Assembly: GCA_037903475.1 (NCBI GenBank) | Contig: JBAJFG010000019.1 | Span: 3,781,001 to 3,845,000 of the forward strand | DNA length: 64,000 nt | Direction: 5' to 3' | Origin: Ancylostoma caninum | Taxonomy: Eukaryota > Nematoda > Chromadorea > Rhabditida > Ancylostomatidae | Part shown: positions 32,452-42,625 of the stretch, one piece after another | Layout: every line of letters starts with the position of its first letter | Position numbering within the stretch: the first letter of the stretch is position 1 | The notes under the pieces: generated by a model | Databases searched by the model: none | Told to the model about the DNA's origin: nothing | The model's input: only the letters and a program-made list of their open reading frames with translations | Translations under genes and position numbers: made by a program

Positions 32452-34545
32452 AGTCTGGCCGTCCGGCTAACGCCGGACTTCCAGACTTCTACTGATGCTC
32501 GCTTCGCTCGCATACTCTGCATTCGATGCAGAAAAAAAGGTGGACAGATTCAGTAGATCTTGTATTCTCCCGAGTAAGTTCATCGACTTTTGGAAAGCTC
32601 TCGATCGCGTGAGCGGTAGCCTTCCTCCACGTGGGAGAAGTAATTTCTTTTGATTGGCCCTAGTGGCTGGACGTAGCCGATTCAGTGGAAATGATCTTTT
32701 GAAATAATCCATCTTTAGCTGCTTGTTGTGGTAACTCAAGTGATAAGGGTCTGCCCATGTATAAAAACAGAGTGAAGGGTGAGGTCGATTCAGATTCAAA
32801 TGGACTGGAATGAGGAGGGGAAAACGGATTGGTATAACGTGCACCTAGGTCACATAGGTAGGAGGAATTGCCAGAACGGGTGCCAGGGCACAATTCATGC
32901 AGAAATTTACCTAGGCCGTGACGAAATTTCTTTTCTGGACGCGGGCGCCCTTATCACAACGTCGGACCGTCATGCATTTCCCCACCTTTGGGCGCCGGCG
33001 CACCCTTATCACAGTGGTGACCCCATCTCATCCACTTCTGCGCGCCGGCGCACCCTTATCACAGCGCTGGACCTGTCCCCCACTTCTGGGCGCCGGCGCA
33101 CCCTTATCACAGCTGTCGACCTGTCTAACCCACTTCTGAGCGCCGGCGCACCTTTATCACAGTGGTGGACCCATCTCCCCCACTTCTGGGCGCCAGCGCA
33201 CCCTTATCACAGTGGTGGACCTATCTCCCCCACTTCTGAGCGCCGGCGCACCTTTATCACAGTGGTGGACCTGTCCCCCACTTCTGCGCGCCGGCGCACC
33301 CTTATCACAGCGCTGGACCTGTCCCCCACTTCTGGGCGCCGGCGCACCCTTATCACAGCTGTCGACCTATCTAACCCACTTCTGAGCGCCGGCGCACCTT
33401 TATCACAGTGGTGGACCTGTCCCCCACTTCTGGGCGCCAGCGCACCCTTATCACAGTGGTGGACCTATCTCCCCCACTTCTGCGCGCCGGCGCACCCTTA
33501 TCACAGCGCTGGACCTGTCCCCCACTTCTGGGCGCCGGCGCACCCTTATCACAGCTGTCGACCTATCTAACCCACTTCTGAGCGCCGGCGCACCTTTATC
33601 ACAGTGGTGGACCTGTCCCCCACTTCTGGGCGCCAGCGCACCCTTATCACAGTGGTGGACCTATCTCCCCCACTTCTGCGCGCCGGCGCACCCTTATCAC
33701 AGCGCTGGACCTGTCCCCCACTTCTGGGCGCCGGCGCACCCTTATCACAGTGGTGGACCTATCTCCCCCACTTCTGCGCGCCGGCGCACCCTTATCACAG
33801 CGCTGGACCTGTCCCCCACTTCTGAGCGCCGGCGCACCTTTATCACAGTGGTGGACCCATTTCCCCTACTTCTGAGCGCCAGCGCACCTTTATCACAGTG
33901 GTGGACCCATTTCCCCTACTTCTGAGCGCCAGCGCACCTTTATCACAGTGGTGGACCCATCTCCCCCACTTCTGGGCGCCGGCGCACCCTTATCACAGTG
34001 GTGGACCCATCTCCCCTACTTCTGAGCGCCGGCGCACCTTTATCACAGTGGTGGACCCATCTCCCCTACTTCTGAGCGCCAGCGCACCTTTATCACAGTG
34101 GTGGACCCATGTCCCCCACTTCTGGGCGCCAGCGCACTTTTATCACAGTGGTGGACCCGTCTCTTCCACTTTTCGACGCCGGCGCACCCTTATCACAGCT
34201 GTCGACCCGCCTCTCCCACTTTTGGGTGCCGGCGCACCCTTATCACACCGTTGGACCCGTCGTCCACAATTTTGAGTGCCGGCGAAGCTTTATCACAGCG
34301 TTGGACCTGTCCCCCCAGTTTTGGCCGGCGGCAGAGCCCTTCTGTATTGTTGAACCTGTTGAACATTGTCCAACCGTCTCCTCGATCTCATCCCTACCCC
34401 ACTCAACCATACCACACCCATTCCTAGGCTTTTATATGATCTCACAATCACGATCACTGACCAATTGTAGAATTTCGTAACGGTCTGACACACATTCATA
34501 CAGACAGACATCAAAACAGACTAAGCCCGTTATTATAAGTCATGA
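32450..34545 (-). mobile_element. Helitron-like element, family A subtype a (copy A8)
   Basis: Reverse copy with CCAG at 32450-32453, terminal stem, and the reversed TCATGACTTATAATAACGGG start at 34526-34545 flanked by T/A. The conserved region is diverged from A1. The array at 32932-34340 uses a shorter 48-50-bp unit. Confidence 0.8.
32932..34340 (-). repeat. 48-50-bp minisatellite array in A8 (about 28 units)
   Basis: Units keep the core GGCGCACCCTTATCACA of the 59-bp family but replace the rest with CAGTGGTGGACCTATCTCCC or CAGCGCTGGACCTGTCCCCC types. Alternation of these two types in blocks of three to five units indicates higher-order duplication. Confidence 0.92.
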
Positions 34546-34568
34546 TATATACATATACATATATATAT

Positions 34569-34846
34569 CAGTGGCGGACGCAGGGGGGGCGGGGGGGGGG
34601 GCGCCCCCCCCCGAGAATGGGTCGCCAAATTTTCGAAATTACTTTACAATACAAATAAAAATCTTGTGTTAGTTTATTTTTAATTGTTTATTTTTATTAT
34701 TATTTTTAATATATTTTTTATTTATTGTTTATTATTATAATTAATATTATTATTAATTTTATTTTCCGTCTGGGTCCCCAAAACGGCGGAGACCCCACTT
34801 TTCTTCCCACGCCCCCCCTCCCGTCCACTTTCTGCGTCCGCCACTG
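34569..34846 (+). mobile_element. hAT-like MITE H3
   Basis: CAGTGGCGGACGCAG termini, same orientation and almost the same sequence as H1, differing mainly in the length of the G/C run near the left end. Flanked by ATATAT on both sides. Confidence 0.82.
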
Positions 34847-34881
34847 ATATATATATACATTCATCATACTCTCTCTCTCTA

Positions 34882-36396
34882 TCATACTTTGTATATATTA
34901 CAGACATTATGTGACTCTGTGCGTGCGTGTGCACACGCACTGTGATTGGTCAGTGATGGTGATTGGTGATGATTGCGAGATTATATAAAAGACTAAGAAC
35001 GGGTATGGTGTGGTGGAGTGGGGTAGAGAGATGGTCGACCAGAAGGTCCAGCGATGTGCAACGGTGCCTCATAAAGTGAGGAAACACCTGGAGACGGGTC
35101 CAACGGTGTGATAAGGGTGCGCCGGCGTTCAAAAGTGAGGAAACGCCTGGAGTCGGGTCAAACGGTGTGATAAAGGTGCGCCGGCGTTCAAAAGTGGGGA
35201 AACACCTGGAGACGGGTCCAACGGTGTGATAAGGGTGCGCCGGCGTTCAAAAGTGAGGAAACACCTGGAGACGGGTCCAACGGTGTGATAAGGGTGCGCC
35301 GGCGTTCAAAAGTGGGGAAACGCCTGGAGTCGGGTCCAACGGTGTGATAAGGGTGCGCCGGCATCCAAAAGTGGGGAAACGCCTGGAGTCGGGTCCAACG
35401 GTGTGATAAGGGTGCGCCGGCGTCCAAAAGTGGGGAAACGCCTGGAGTCGGGTCCAACGGTGTGATAAGGGTGCGCCGGCGTCCAAAAGTGGGGAAACGC
35501 CTGGAGTCGGGTCCAACGGTGTGATAAGGGTGCGCCGGCGTCGAAAAGTGGAGAAACGCCTGGAGTCGGGTCCAGCGGTGAGATAAGGGTGCGCCGGCGT
35601 CCAAATATGGGGAAACGCCTGGAGTCGGGTCCAACGGTGTGATAAGGGTGCGCCGGCGTCCAAAAGTGGGGAAACGCCTGGAGTCGGGTCCAACGGTGTG
35701 ATAAGGGTGCGCCGGCGTCGAAAAGTGGAGAAACGCCTGGAGTCGGGTCCAGCGGTGAGATAAGGGTGCGCCGGCGTCCAAATATGGGGAAACGCCTGGA
35801 GTCGGGTCCAACGGTGTGATAAGGGTGCGCCGGCGTCCAAAAGTGGGGAAACGCCTGGAATCGGGTCCAACGGTGTGATAAGAGTACGCCGGCTTCCGCA
35901 AGTAATGGGAATTTGTTAGGCGGATCTATTTCTGCATGAGGGGTACGCTTACCCTGTTTCGGCGGACCCTGCCACCTAAATCACCTAGATGTACATCGCT
36001 TCCTTTTGTATCCGTGTTCTCTTCCCATTTCTTTCGTGTCGGAATGAACCACTCCCTCCTTTCCGTTTATATACGCCGGTGGACCCTTATCTCTTGAATT
36101 ACCACAACAACCAGTTGAGCCTAAATCATTTCAAGATAACATTTGCACTGGATTGGTTACACTCAATACTTCACGGCCACTAACTTCGCTAATATGGGAG
36201 GGCATAACTTCGTTCAAATGGGGAAAAGCTACCATCTACGGGATCAAGGTCTTCTTAGGATAGCGATACAACTGCGTGGAAGGATACAGATTTTATCAAT
36301 CCATTTACGCTTTTGTGTTTGCTTTCCACGTGCAGTGTGCGACCGAAGCAAGCAATAGAAGTCTGGAAGTCCGGCGTTAGCCGGACGATCAGACTG
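34882..36396 (+). mobile_element. Helitron-like element, family A subtype b (copy A9)
   Basis: It starts TCATACTTTGTATATATTAC after an A, has the GTGCGTGTGCACACGCAC palindrome, an array (35050-35893), the conserved region and the terminal stem. The final CTGG is clipped to CTG by an 11-bp deletion relative to the inverted copy at 45992-47235, which retains it. It forms the left arm of a long inverted duplication. Confidence 0.8.
35050..35893 (+). repeat. 59-bp minisatellite array in A9 (about 14 units)
   Basis: Includes a two-fold repeat of a three-unit block (GTCGAAAAGTGGAG, GTCCAAATATGG, GTCCAAAAGTGG) at 35530-35850. Frames of 207-237 codons on the minus strand are by-products. Confidence 0.92.
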
Positions 36397-36398
36397 TT

Positions 36399-36666
36399 TT
36401 CTGCGGTCAATCCAGGTTGAACCGGTTATATATAGTTACAAAAAGCTATTTCAGTTGAGCAAATGATAAAATTGCTTCGAGAAGGTTAATCCTCTTTGAT
36501 AAGTGCATCTTTACATGAGAAAAAGCAATGGAAAGGGTGTGGGACACATTATAGCAAAAGGTGGAATATCTGTGACTTTATTTGAATGAAGAAGGGATGA
36601 AGCCATGTGAGCGAAGCGAGCATTAGGAAAAGTCTGGAAGTCCGGCGTCAGCCGGACGGCCAGACT

Positions 36667-36668
<2 letters not shown>
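36399..36668 (+). mobile_element. Helitron-like element, short array-less variant (copy A10)
   Basis: It ends with GAGCGAAGCGAGCATTAGG, the stem GTCTGGAAGTCCGGCG...GGCCAGAC and CTGG at 36665-36668, followed by T. The body has no minisatellite. The 5' limit is not clear. The sequence TTTTCTGCGGTCAATCC at the A9 junction is also present in the inverted copy, so A9 plus A10 were duplicated together. Confidence 0.65.

Positions 36669-36701
<33 letters not shown>
36669..36701. repeat. (TA)n microsatellite
   Basis: TA repeats between A10 and the 5' end of the RTE LINE. Confidence 0.92.
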
Positions 36702-36704
<3 letters not shown>

Positions 36705-36765
36705 CTTCATGTGCCACCTCATCGCGGTGAAGGGGTGAACATCTACCAGAGTTCATCTCTGGGAG

Positions 36766-36822
36766 ATGGCCAACGGCACAAACGGCCACGCAGTTCAGAA
36801 CCGCACTACTTGTAGTGCGTGA
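36766..36822 (+). pseudogene. probable first 18 codons of the RTE protein, ended by a TGA
   Basis: An ATG at 36766 opens in the same frame as the long RTE frame and runs 18 codons (MANGTNGHAVQNR...) to a TGA at 36820, after which the frame is open for 996 codons. A CGA-to-TGA transition is the simplest reading. Alternatively this is a genuine short leader peptide. Confidence 0.5.
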
Positions 36823-39813
36823 ACGGGCGGCCCTTGGATAGCTCCGGCAAGGCACTCCAGGGGTAACCAGGCCACCAGAAAAGCCACGACATTCGCAACA
36901 GAGAGAAAACCGGCCCGAAATCGGACATGCTCTCCCACGGCGCCCGGAGATGCCCCTGCCGAGGACGGAAGAGGAAAGGGACGGGGCGCCACTGGAAATC
37001 CCGATAAACGATTTGGACAATGCTTGGACATCTGCACATACAATTGCCGATCAGCCGCATCCGACGCAGACTTGAGAACTCTTCTCCACATATCTAAGAG
37101 GCTCAGGTACGATGTCATATGTCTGCAAGAGACGAAAACGAAAACCCCGTATGCAAGAAGAATGGAAAGCGGAGAACTGATTATAATGGGGCAAAAGATT
37201 GACGCGAAGAACGTTGGGGGGGTCGGTTTCTTGATCCACCCAAGAGTACAGCCCAGCATTCATTCGCACGAAATTCTGAGTCCGCGTATTGCTGTGCTAC
37301 GATTACGAACGACGAAGAAAGCGACCATCACCATTGTAAACTGCTACGCTCCTAACTCTGTTGCCAGCGAAGAGGACAAAGACAACTTCTACTCTGAGCT
37401 GGAAGCAGTAGTTAAGAAGGAAAAGTCATACTACAAATACATATGCGGGGATTTCAACGCCCTTGTAGGAAATGGAAGCGACGGAAACTGGAGACTAGGT
37501 CGACACGGAAATGAAGCTAGGAACGACAATGGCTTTCGTCTATTAGATCTGATGTCTTGTTGCAACCTGTTTCATGGAAACTCCATCTTCGAGAAGCCTC
37601 AACACAGACGGTGGACCTGGGAAAGTCCTAACGGACAAACTCATTCAGAGCTAGACCACATCCTCACGAACCGAAGATGGAGCCTGATGGACACTTCAGT
37701 AGTACCCTCTTTTGACACCGGATCCGACCACAGACTGCTACGGGCCAAGATACGACTCAGTGATCGCATATTCAAAAGAGACACACATCGTGGGCCACCT
37801 ATACGCTCTCCTGAGTATGATGAATCCGAACTGCAGAAGGCCATGAATGCATACAACTGGAGAAAGGAGGAAGATCCCACAGAAGACTATGAAGAATTAG
37901 CAAAAGGGCCGATATTTTGTGCCAAAGCAGCTATGATGAACTACAAACAGAGAGGAGAAAGGCTGAACCCAAAGGCCAAACAATTGCTGCGCCGTAGAGG
38001 TGAAGTCAAAAGAGATCAGGCAGCGACGCATTTGGAGAAAGTTGTCATCAATAAAGCCTGTCACGCGGCCATGAAGGAATCCCTTAGAGAGCACCGCAAA
38101 AATAAGCTACTTTCGACAGCCGCTCAGAGGAAAAGCCTGAAACGATGCCGACGAGAACTCTCGGACTATTCTGCTGTGACCACATGCCTGAAAGACAAAC
38201 AGGGAATACCCAGAACGACGAGGACGGACATGGAACGCATTGTAACGGACTTTTATACAAATCTGTACCGCTCAACAACGGTTGTCCCAAGACGCCCATC
38301 CCCCACAGAAGAAAAGCCACCACCCATTCTAGTCTCGGAAGTGAGAATTGCAATTCAATCGCTGAGAAAGGGGACGGCTCCAGGACCCGATGGCATTACA
38401 GCGGACTTGCTTAGAGTCGGAGGATATACAATGCATAAACTCTTAGCAGATCACTTTACCTCCTATCTCGGAGCTGGCATCATTCCCGATCAGTGGAAGA
38501 GCTCCAAGACAGTGTTGATCTTCAAAAAAGGTGACAAAGAAGATATCGAAAACTACCGCCCTATTGCTTTGTTGTCTATACCGTACAAACTGTTCACGAA
38601 GATCATTCTGAACCGGCTTGAAACCACGCTTGATGAGTACCAGCCAATAGAACAGGCAGGTTTCAGAAAAGGCTTCTGCTGTATGGACCACATTCACACT
38701 ATCGTCCAGCTGATTGAGAGATGCAGGGAATACACGATGCCTCTGATCCTCACATTCGTCGACTACAGAAAAGCATTCGACTCCGTCGAAACGAATGCAG
38801 TCTTGAATGCGCTCATACATGCAGGAGTAGATCCAGCTTACGTGAACATTCTTGAGCAGTGCAGTGTCGGAACAACGACGACAATCCAGTTGTTTGACAA
38901 AAAACTACGCATTCCGATCGGAAAAGGTGTCCGACAAGGAGACACAATATCGCCAAAACTGTTCACGTCAGCCCTCCAGTATGCTATGTCTCGACTGAAC
39001 TGGGAAGACAAAGGTATCACGATCGACGGAAAGAAGCTCTCAAACCTACGATTCGCAGACGACGTGGTTCTTGTTAGCAACAACACATCAGAGATGAACC
39101 AGCTGCTAAACGAGCTGAACGAAGTGAGCAAGAGCATCGGGCTGGAAATGAATATGAAGAAGACACAGATGATGGCAAATCAGTGGTGTGACAACGGAAT
39201 AGTACAGCTGGATGGAACTATCTTGAGGAAAGTAGACAGCTACGTTTACCTGGGACGTGAAGTAAATATGACGAACGACTTGACAGGCGAAATTGGGCGA
39301 AGAAGAAAAGCGGCGTGGGCAGCCATGGACACGATTCGAGAAACGACAAGTCAAATCAGGGACTCGAAGCTGCGAGCTCACTTATTTGATTCTACGGTAC
39401 TTCCGGCACTGTGTTATGCTACTGAAACATGGACGGACAACAGAAACATCTCCTTGGCTATGAGAACGACACACAGGGCCTTGGAAAGATGTCTTCTGGG
39501 AACGAATAGATGGAAGCAATGGAAATGTGGCCTCAGCAGCAAAGACTTGAGGAAGGAATCGAAGATCAAGGACCTGACAGACTACATGGCATCCGCAAAG
39601 CATCGGTGGGCAGGACACGTGATGCGCCGAACTGACGACAGATGGAGCACGAGATCAACTCTCTGGACTCCCTTGAACGTCAAAAGACCCCTCGGCCGAC
39701 CCTTCACGCGCTGGTCTGATACATTTTCCAGGTCGTTTAAACAAAGAGAACTGACGAACTGGATGAGAGCGGCCCGAGACAGGAGAACCTGGAGCGAATG
39801 TGGTCCACACTGA
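36823..39813 (+). CDS. RTE LINE endonuclease and reverse transcriptase
   Basis: The frame is open from 36823, without an ATG near its start. A TTG-started version of 929 codons begins at 37024. Counting from there, the APE endonuclease occupies about residues 1-240 (CTYNCRS at 4-10, QETK near 36, GDFNALVG near 142, SDHRLL near 234). The reverse transcriptase follows, with APGPDGIT, NYRPIALLS, FVDYRKAFD (about 578), GVRQGDTISPKLF (about 635) and FADD (about 677). The C-terminus has the HRWAGHVMRR and LGRPFTRW segments. All catalytic residues I can check are intact. The protein nicks DNA and reverse transcribes its own RNA on chromatin. Confidence 0.9.
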   Translation, partial: TGGPWIAPARHSRGNQATRKATTFATERKPARNRTCSPTAPGDAPAEDGRGKGRGATGNPDKRFGQCLDICTYNCRSAASDADLRTLLHISKRLRYDVICLQETKTKTPYARRMESGELIIMGQKIDAKNVGGVGFLIHPRVQPSIHSHEILSPRIAVLRLRTTKKATITIVNCYAPNSVASEEDKDNFYSELEAVVKKEKSYYKYICGDFNALVGNGSDGNWRLGRHGNEARNDNGFRLLDLMSCCNLFHGNSIFEKPQHRRWTWESPNGQTHSELDHILTNRRWSLMDTSVVPSFDTGSDHRLLRAKIRLSDRIFKRDTHRGPPIRSPEYDESELQKAMNAYNWRKEEDPTEDYEELAKGPIFCAKAAMMNYKQRGERLNPKAKQLLRRRGEVKRDQAATHLEKVVINKACHAAMKESLREHRKNKLLSTAAQRKSLKRCRRELSDYSAVTTCLKDKQGIPRTTRTDMERIVTDFYTNLYRSTTVVPRRPSPTEEKPPPILVSEVRIAIQSLRKGTAPGPDGITADLLRVGGYTMHKLLADHFTSYLGAGIIPDQWKSSKTVLIFKKGDKEDIENYRPIALLSIPYKLFTKIILNRLETTLDEYQPIEQAGFRKGFCCMDHIHTIVQLIERCREYTMPLILTFVDYRKAFDSVETNAVLNALIHAGVDPAYVNILEQCSVGTTTTIQLFDKKLRIPIGKGVRQGDTISPKLFTSALQYAMSRLNWEDKGITIDGKKLSNLRFADDVVLVSNNTSEMNQLLNELNEVSKSIGLEMNMKKTQMMANQWCDNGIVQLDGTILRKVDSYVYLGREVNMTNDLTGEIGRRRKAAWAAMDTIRETTSQIRDSKLRAHLFDSTVLPALCYATETWTDNRNISLAMRTTHRALERCLLGTNRWKQWKCGLSSKDLRKESKIKDLTDYMASAKHRWAGHVMRRTDDRWSTRSTLWTPLNVKRPLGRPFTRWSDTFSRSFKQRELTNWMRAARDRRTWSECGPH

Positions 39814-39856
39814 GAAGACCAACCCAGCAGTGAAGATGGACCATCAAAGTATCAAA

Positions 39857-39904
<48 letters not shown>

Positions 39905-39921
39905 AGAGAGAGAGAGAGAGT
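39857..39921. repeat. (TA)n(GA)n microsatellite at the LINE 3' end
   Basis: TA repeats continuous with the RTE tail, followed by GAGAGA. The TA tract is likely part of the RTE 3' tail or of its preferred target. Confidence 0.9.
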
Positions 39922-40377
39922 ATGATGAATCATTGTTGGTGTAAATTGCATTGTCCATTATCAGGGAAGGATGAGCTGTTTATTTTGTGTTTTATTCATT
40001 GTCAAAGTAAATTGCACTGTTCATCATCAAAGGATGGTGAGATGTTTATTTTAATTCACAGAACCAGGTGAATCATAAAATGATCATTGTGTTTTCGTAC
40101 ACACAGAAGAATGGTTGATTCCATTAAGTTATTCACAGTTTTCTTTCTCAACCAATGGTTTATTGAGGTCTGCAAAGCAAGATCAAATTCATGCTAGAAG
40201 CAGATATTATCACCTCACCCCTGAATCGTCCCATTTGCAAGGGTATCAACATGTTTCCGGCCTGGACTGCTTCCAAAAGACTTGGAGCAGCAAAACTATA
40301 CTAATGTCAATTATAGGACCTTCCAACAGCGATAACTTTTTTCTACATCCCGATTTCATTTTTTTTTTCAGAATTTA
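39922..40377. repeat. imperfect tandem duplication, otherwise unassigned
   Basis: TGTAAATTGCATTGTCCATTATCA...GATGAGCTGTTTATTTTGTG-type sequence at 39935-39990 is repeated with changes at 40001-40055, a period of about 65 bp. The remainder to 40377 holds nothing that I recognise. Confidence 0.55.
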
Positions 40378-41050
40378 TTAGGTTGTCGGACATGTTTCCC
40401 GTAATTTTTCTCCTTCATTCAGATTCGTTTTTCTTCTTCGAAACAATTAACAATTAACAAATACATGAACCTTCATTATTTACAACAACTGTCATTTATC
40501 AGCTAATTTGCGGATCCCGCTTGTATAGAAATCTGGGGTTTTGGGGCAAAGAACTCGGTGAGCCACTCTCTGAATTGGTCCACATTGTCGAACTTTCTTC
40601 CTTGCATTTGGTTGATGGTAGTCTTTTTGGCGCAAAGTCCGTTGAGTACGGTGAGTGGGCCAAAACGTGCCATCTCGAGCTCTAAAACTTTTGCTGGGTC
40701 TCTTTCGTGATGGATGGCCGAGCGTTGTCGTGAAGAAAGTAAGCCTTGTCCTGCTTTCTACGAATAAGTGCAGCGATGCGATCTAGTTGTCTGCTGTCGA
40801 TTTCGGTTGAAATAGTGGAATTCGGTGAAAGGAGTTCACGATGAATAATCCCCTTGCAGCTCCATCAAACGTGAAGAGTTGCCTTCTTGGGATAGAGTTG
40901 CCTTTGCTGTTGGAATTATTGATTAGAACGTTCCACTGTTTATTGTATGAGCAGATCCATGAGGTCCTGCGCAGAGAACTCGGAAAACTGAGAAGCGAAG
41001 AACAAGAAAAACTTTTTTTTAAATAGTTATGCTTGTCAATTTTTTTTCTA
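40378..41050 (-). mobile_element. decayed mariner element
   Basis: The end TTAGGTTGTCGGACATGTTT at 40378, preceded by TA, is a typical mariner terminus. The transposase remnant runs on the minus strand from about 41000 to 40510. The other end is lost near the fold-back element at 41066. Confidence 0.75.
40510..41010 (-). pseudogene. mariner transposase, catalytic part
   Basis: In minus-strand order: a region matching KWICYNNxKR around the first catalytic Asp, SPNSTISTEIDSRQLDRIAA, then FLHDNARPSITKETQQKF with the second Asp (about 40727-40710), a TAG, and SRWHVLAHSPYSTDFAP around the third. The end reads RKFDNVDQFREWL. At least one shift and one stop break it. The N-terminal DNA-binding part is missing. 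Confidence 0.82.
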
Positions 41051-41065
41051 GTGAGATAAAGGATA

Positions 41066-41530
41066 AAGTGCTCACGCGCAATCGGCGGAAAATTTTCGAG
41101 CGCGCCCAGCATGGGGCGCGCGAGGCGCGGCCCTCTTGTGGCAGCGGTCCCCCGTCGTTCGTCAGATTTTTGGCCCAGGTGAGTGTTTTTCCTTCATTTT
41201 TTTTTGATTGAAGTTTATCTGAAGGTGTGAGGCCTGTGGCTGACCGATGTCGACCGGACGGCCCCGCATGCTGCCTAAAACAATGAAAATAAGCATTTGG
41301 GCATGCATGGGGAAAACATGCAAAATACGAGGCATGCCGGACCGTCTTGTCGACATCGGTCAGCCACAGGCTTTACACCTTCAGATAAACTTCAAAAAAA
41401 AATGGAGAGACACTCACCTGGGCCAAAAATCTGACGAACGACGGTGGGCCGCTGTCACAAGAGGGCCGCGCCGCGCACGCGCCGCACGCTGGACGCGCCA
41501 AAATTTTCCGCCGATTGCGCGTAAGCGTTT
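41066..41530. mobile_element. fold-back element with about 215-bp arms
   Basis: The left arm starts GTGCTCACGCGCAATCGGCG and the right arm is its reverse complement, with roughly 85% identity by eye throughout. Only about 35-40 bp in the middle are unpaired. Each arm contains CCCAGGTGAGTG (41174-41185 and, reversed, 41412-41423), a strong match to a 5' splice site. No protein is encoded. Confidence 0.85.
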
Positions 41531-42411
41531 GACAGAGCCTGGAAAAGCAGCAGAATAGCTACAATTTTCTTGGAGCTTCTTATGATCACTCAATCGTTCC
41601 ACAGCAATATTATCGAAATTTGGATCAGCTTTCGGAAGTGAATTTCGTTCAAAAGTCACAGGGCAGAAAATGCGCCTTTGACGTTCTAGCGTTTTTCTAG
41701 CAGACCGCTAGCGACGTTTCAGACCAAATGACAGCAGTAGGTATTGTTGAACGTGTTCTGCACCAGGGCTGATCTTTGGAGTAGGTGCTGACGGTCTGAC
41801 CTAATAGGTGCTTCGGGCTGTATTGCCTCTGGTGTTACAGAAAAATCCCCGAATTTCAGAAAATTGAGAACGGGATATTTGGTAATTCTTCAATTATTTC
41901 ACGGCTCCAAAATTGCAGGCCACATCTCTGTTACTTATGTATAACATGAAAGAGCTCGCTTCGATCTACAAGAATTTAACCATATCGAGATGTCATACTA
42001 TGCCTAAACAAAACTACAGTTTAAAAAAGTGCGCCATTTCTTTTGCACCAACCTATTAGGTTGTTGCGAAAATAATTGCAGTTCCACGGCACACACAATT
42101 AATCATTCTTCTTCTGCCCAATTCGGGCAATTTAAAGCAAACATATCTAACCAGCTGGTAAGGCCTTCCCCCCTTTTTCAAATGCTACTTAAATATTTTG
42201 GCTAATTCTATTCTGATTTTTGATAGTCATGGTCGCGGGATGTCGCTTGGCGATCAAGGCTTGAGGGCAGCTGCTAAATTTGTGACCATCTTATGAACAT
42301 CCTGCTGACAGGGTTGACTTTCGCTAGAATTCCCCCCACGGAACAATTTAACAACTGCCTTATACTTGGAGCGCACATCTTGGGCAACCACCATGACCAG
42401 ACTAGGAAAAA
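41531..42411. other. unassigned, with two mariner-type ends meeting at 42054
   Basis: CTTTTGCACCAACCTA ending at 42053 is the reverse complement of a TTAGGTTGGTGCAAAAG mariner end. Directly after it TTAGGTTGTTGCGAAAATAA begins another one. The partner ends are not clear (GACCTAATAGGTG near 41800 may be one). No transposase remains. Confidence 0.55.
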
Positions 42412-42625
42412 AGCGAGGATTTTATGGAATGCAAGAGCCACGTGTGAACCTCTAACCTTTAACCGAGTGAACCGCCGCCATGGATGACGCCTTTGTCGAC
42501 ACTACTGCCAAATCAAGATGGAGGAGAATTTTACAGAATGGAAGTACCACGCGTGAACCTTTAACTTCTAACCGAGTGAACCGCCCCCATGGATGACGCC
42601 TTTTTCGACAATCTTAAATATGCCA
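42412..42625. repeat. tandem duplication of about 112 bp
   Basis: GTGAACCTCTAACCTTTAAC...CGAGTGAACCGCC...CATGGATGACGCCTTTGTCGAC at 42440-42502 recurs as a diverged copy at 42552-42612. Nothing coding. Confidence 0.75.

Larger units (their letters stand above)
36702..39860 (+). mobile_element. near-full-length RTE LINE
   Basis: It starts at CCCCTTCATGTGCCACCTC after a TA tract, has a short 5' leader with a hairpin (CATCTACCAGAGTTCATCTC region), one long frame with endonuclease and reverse transcriptase, and a 3' end with two ATCAAAGT units running into (TA)n. It lies between the two arms of a long inverted duplication and is the best-preserved autonomous-type element of the window. Confidence 0.88.

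Noticed and set aside
32779..34480. Proline/serine-rich frames of 73-263 codons
   Set aside because: Same reason: they lie on the 48-50-bp array of A8 and change with array variants.
35188..35901. A 237-codon minus frame and a 207-codon one overlapping it
   Set aside because: Both are translations of the A9 minisatellite in different frames.
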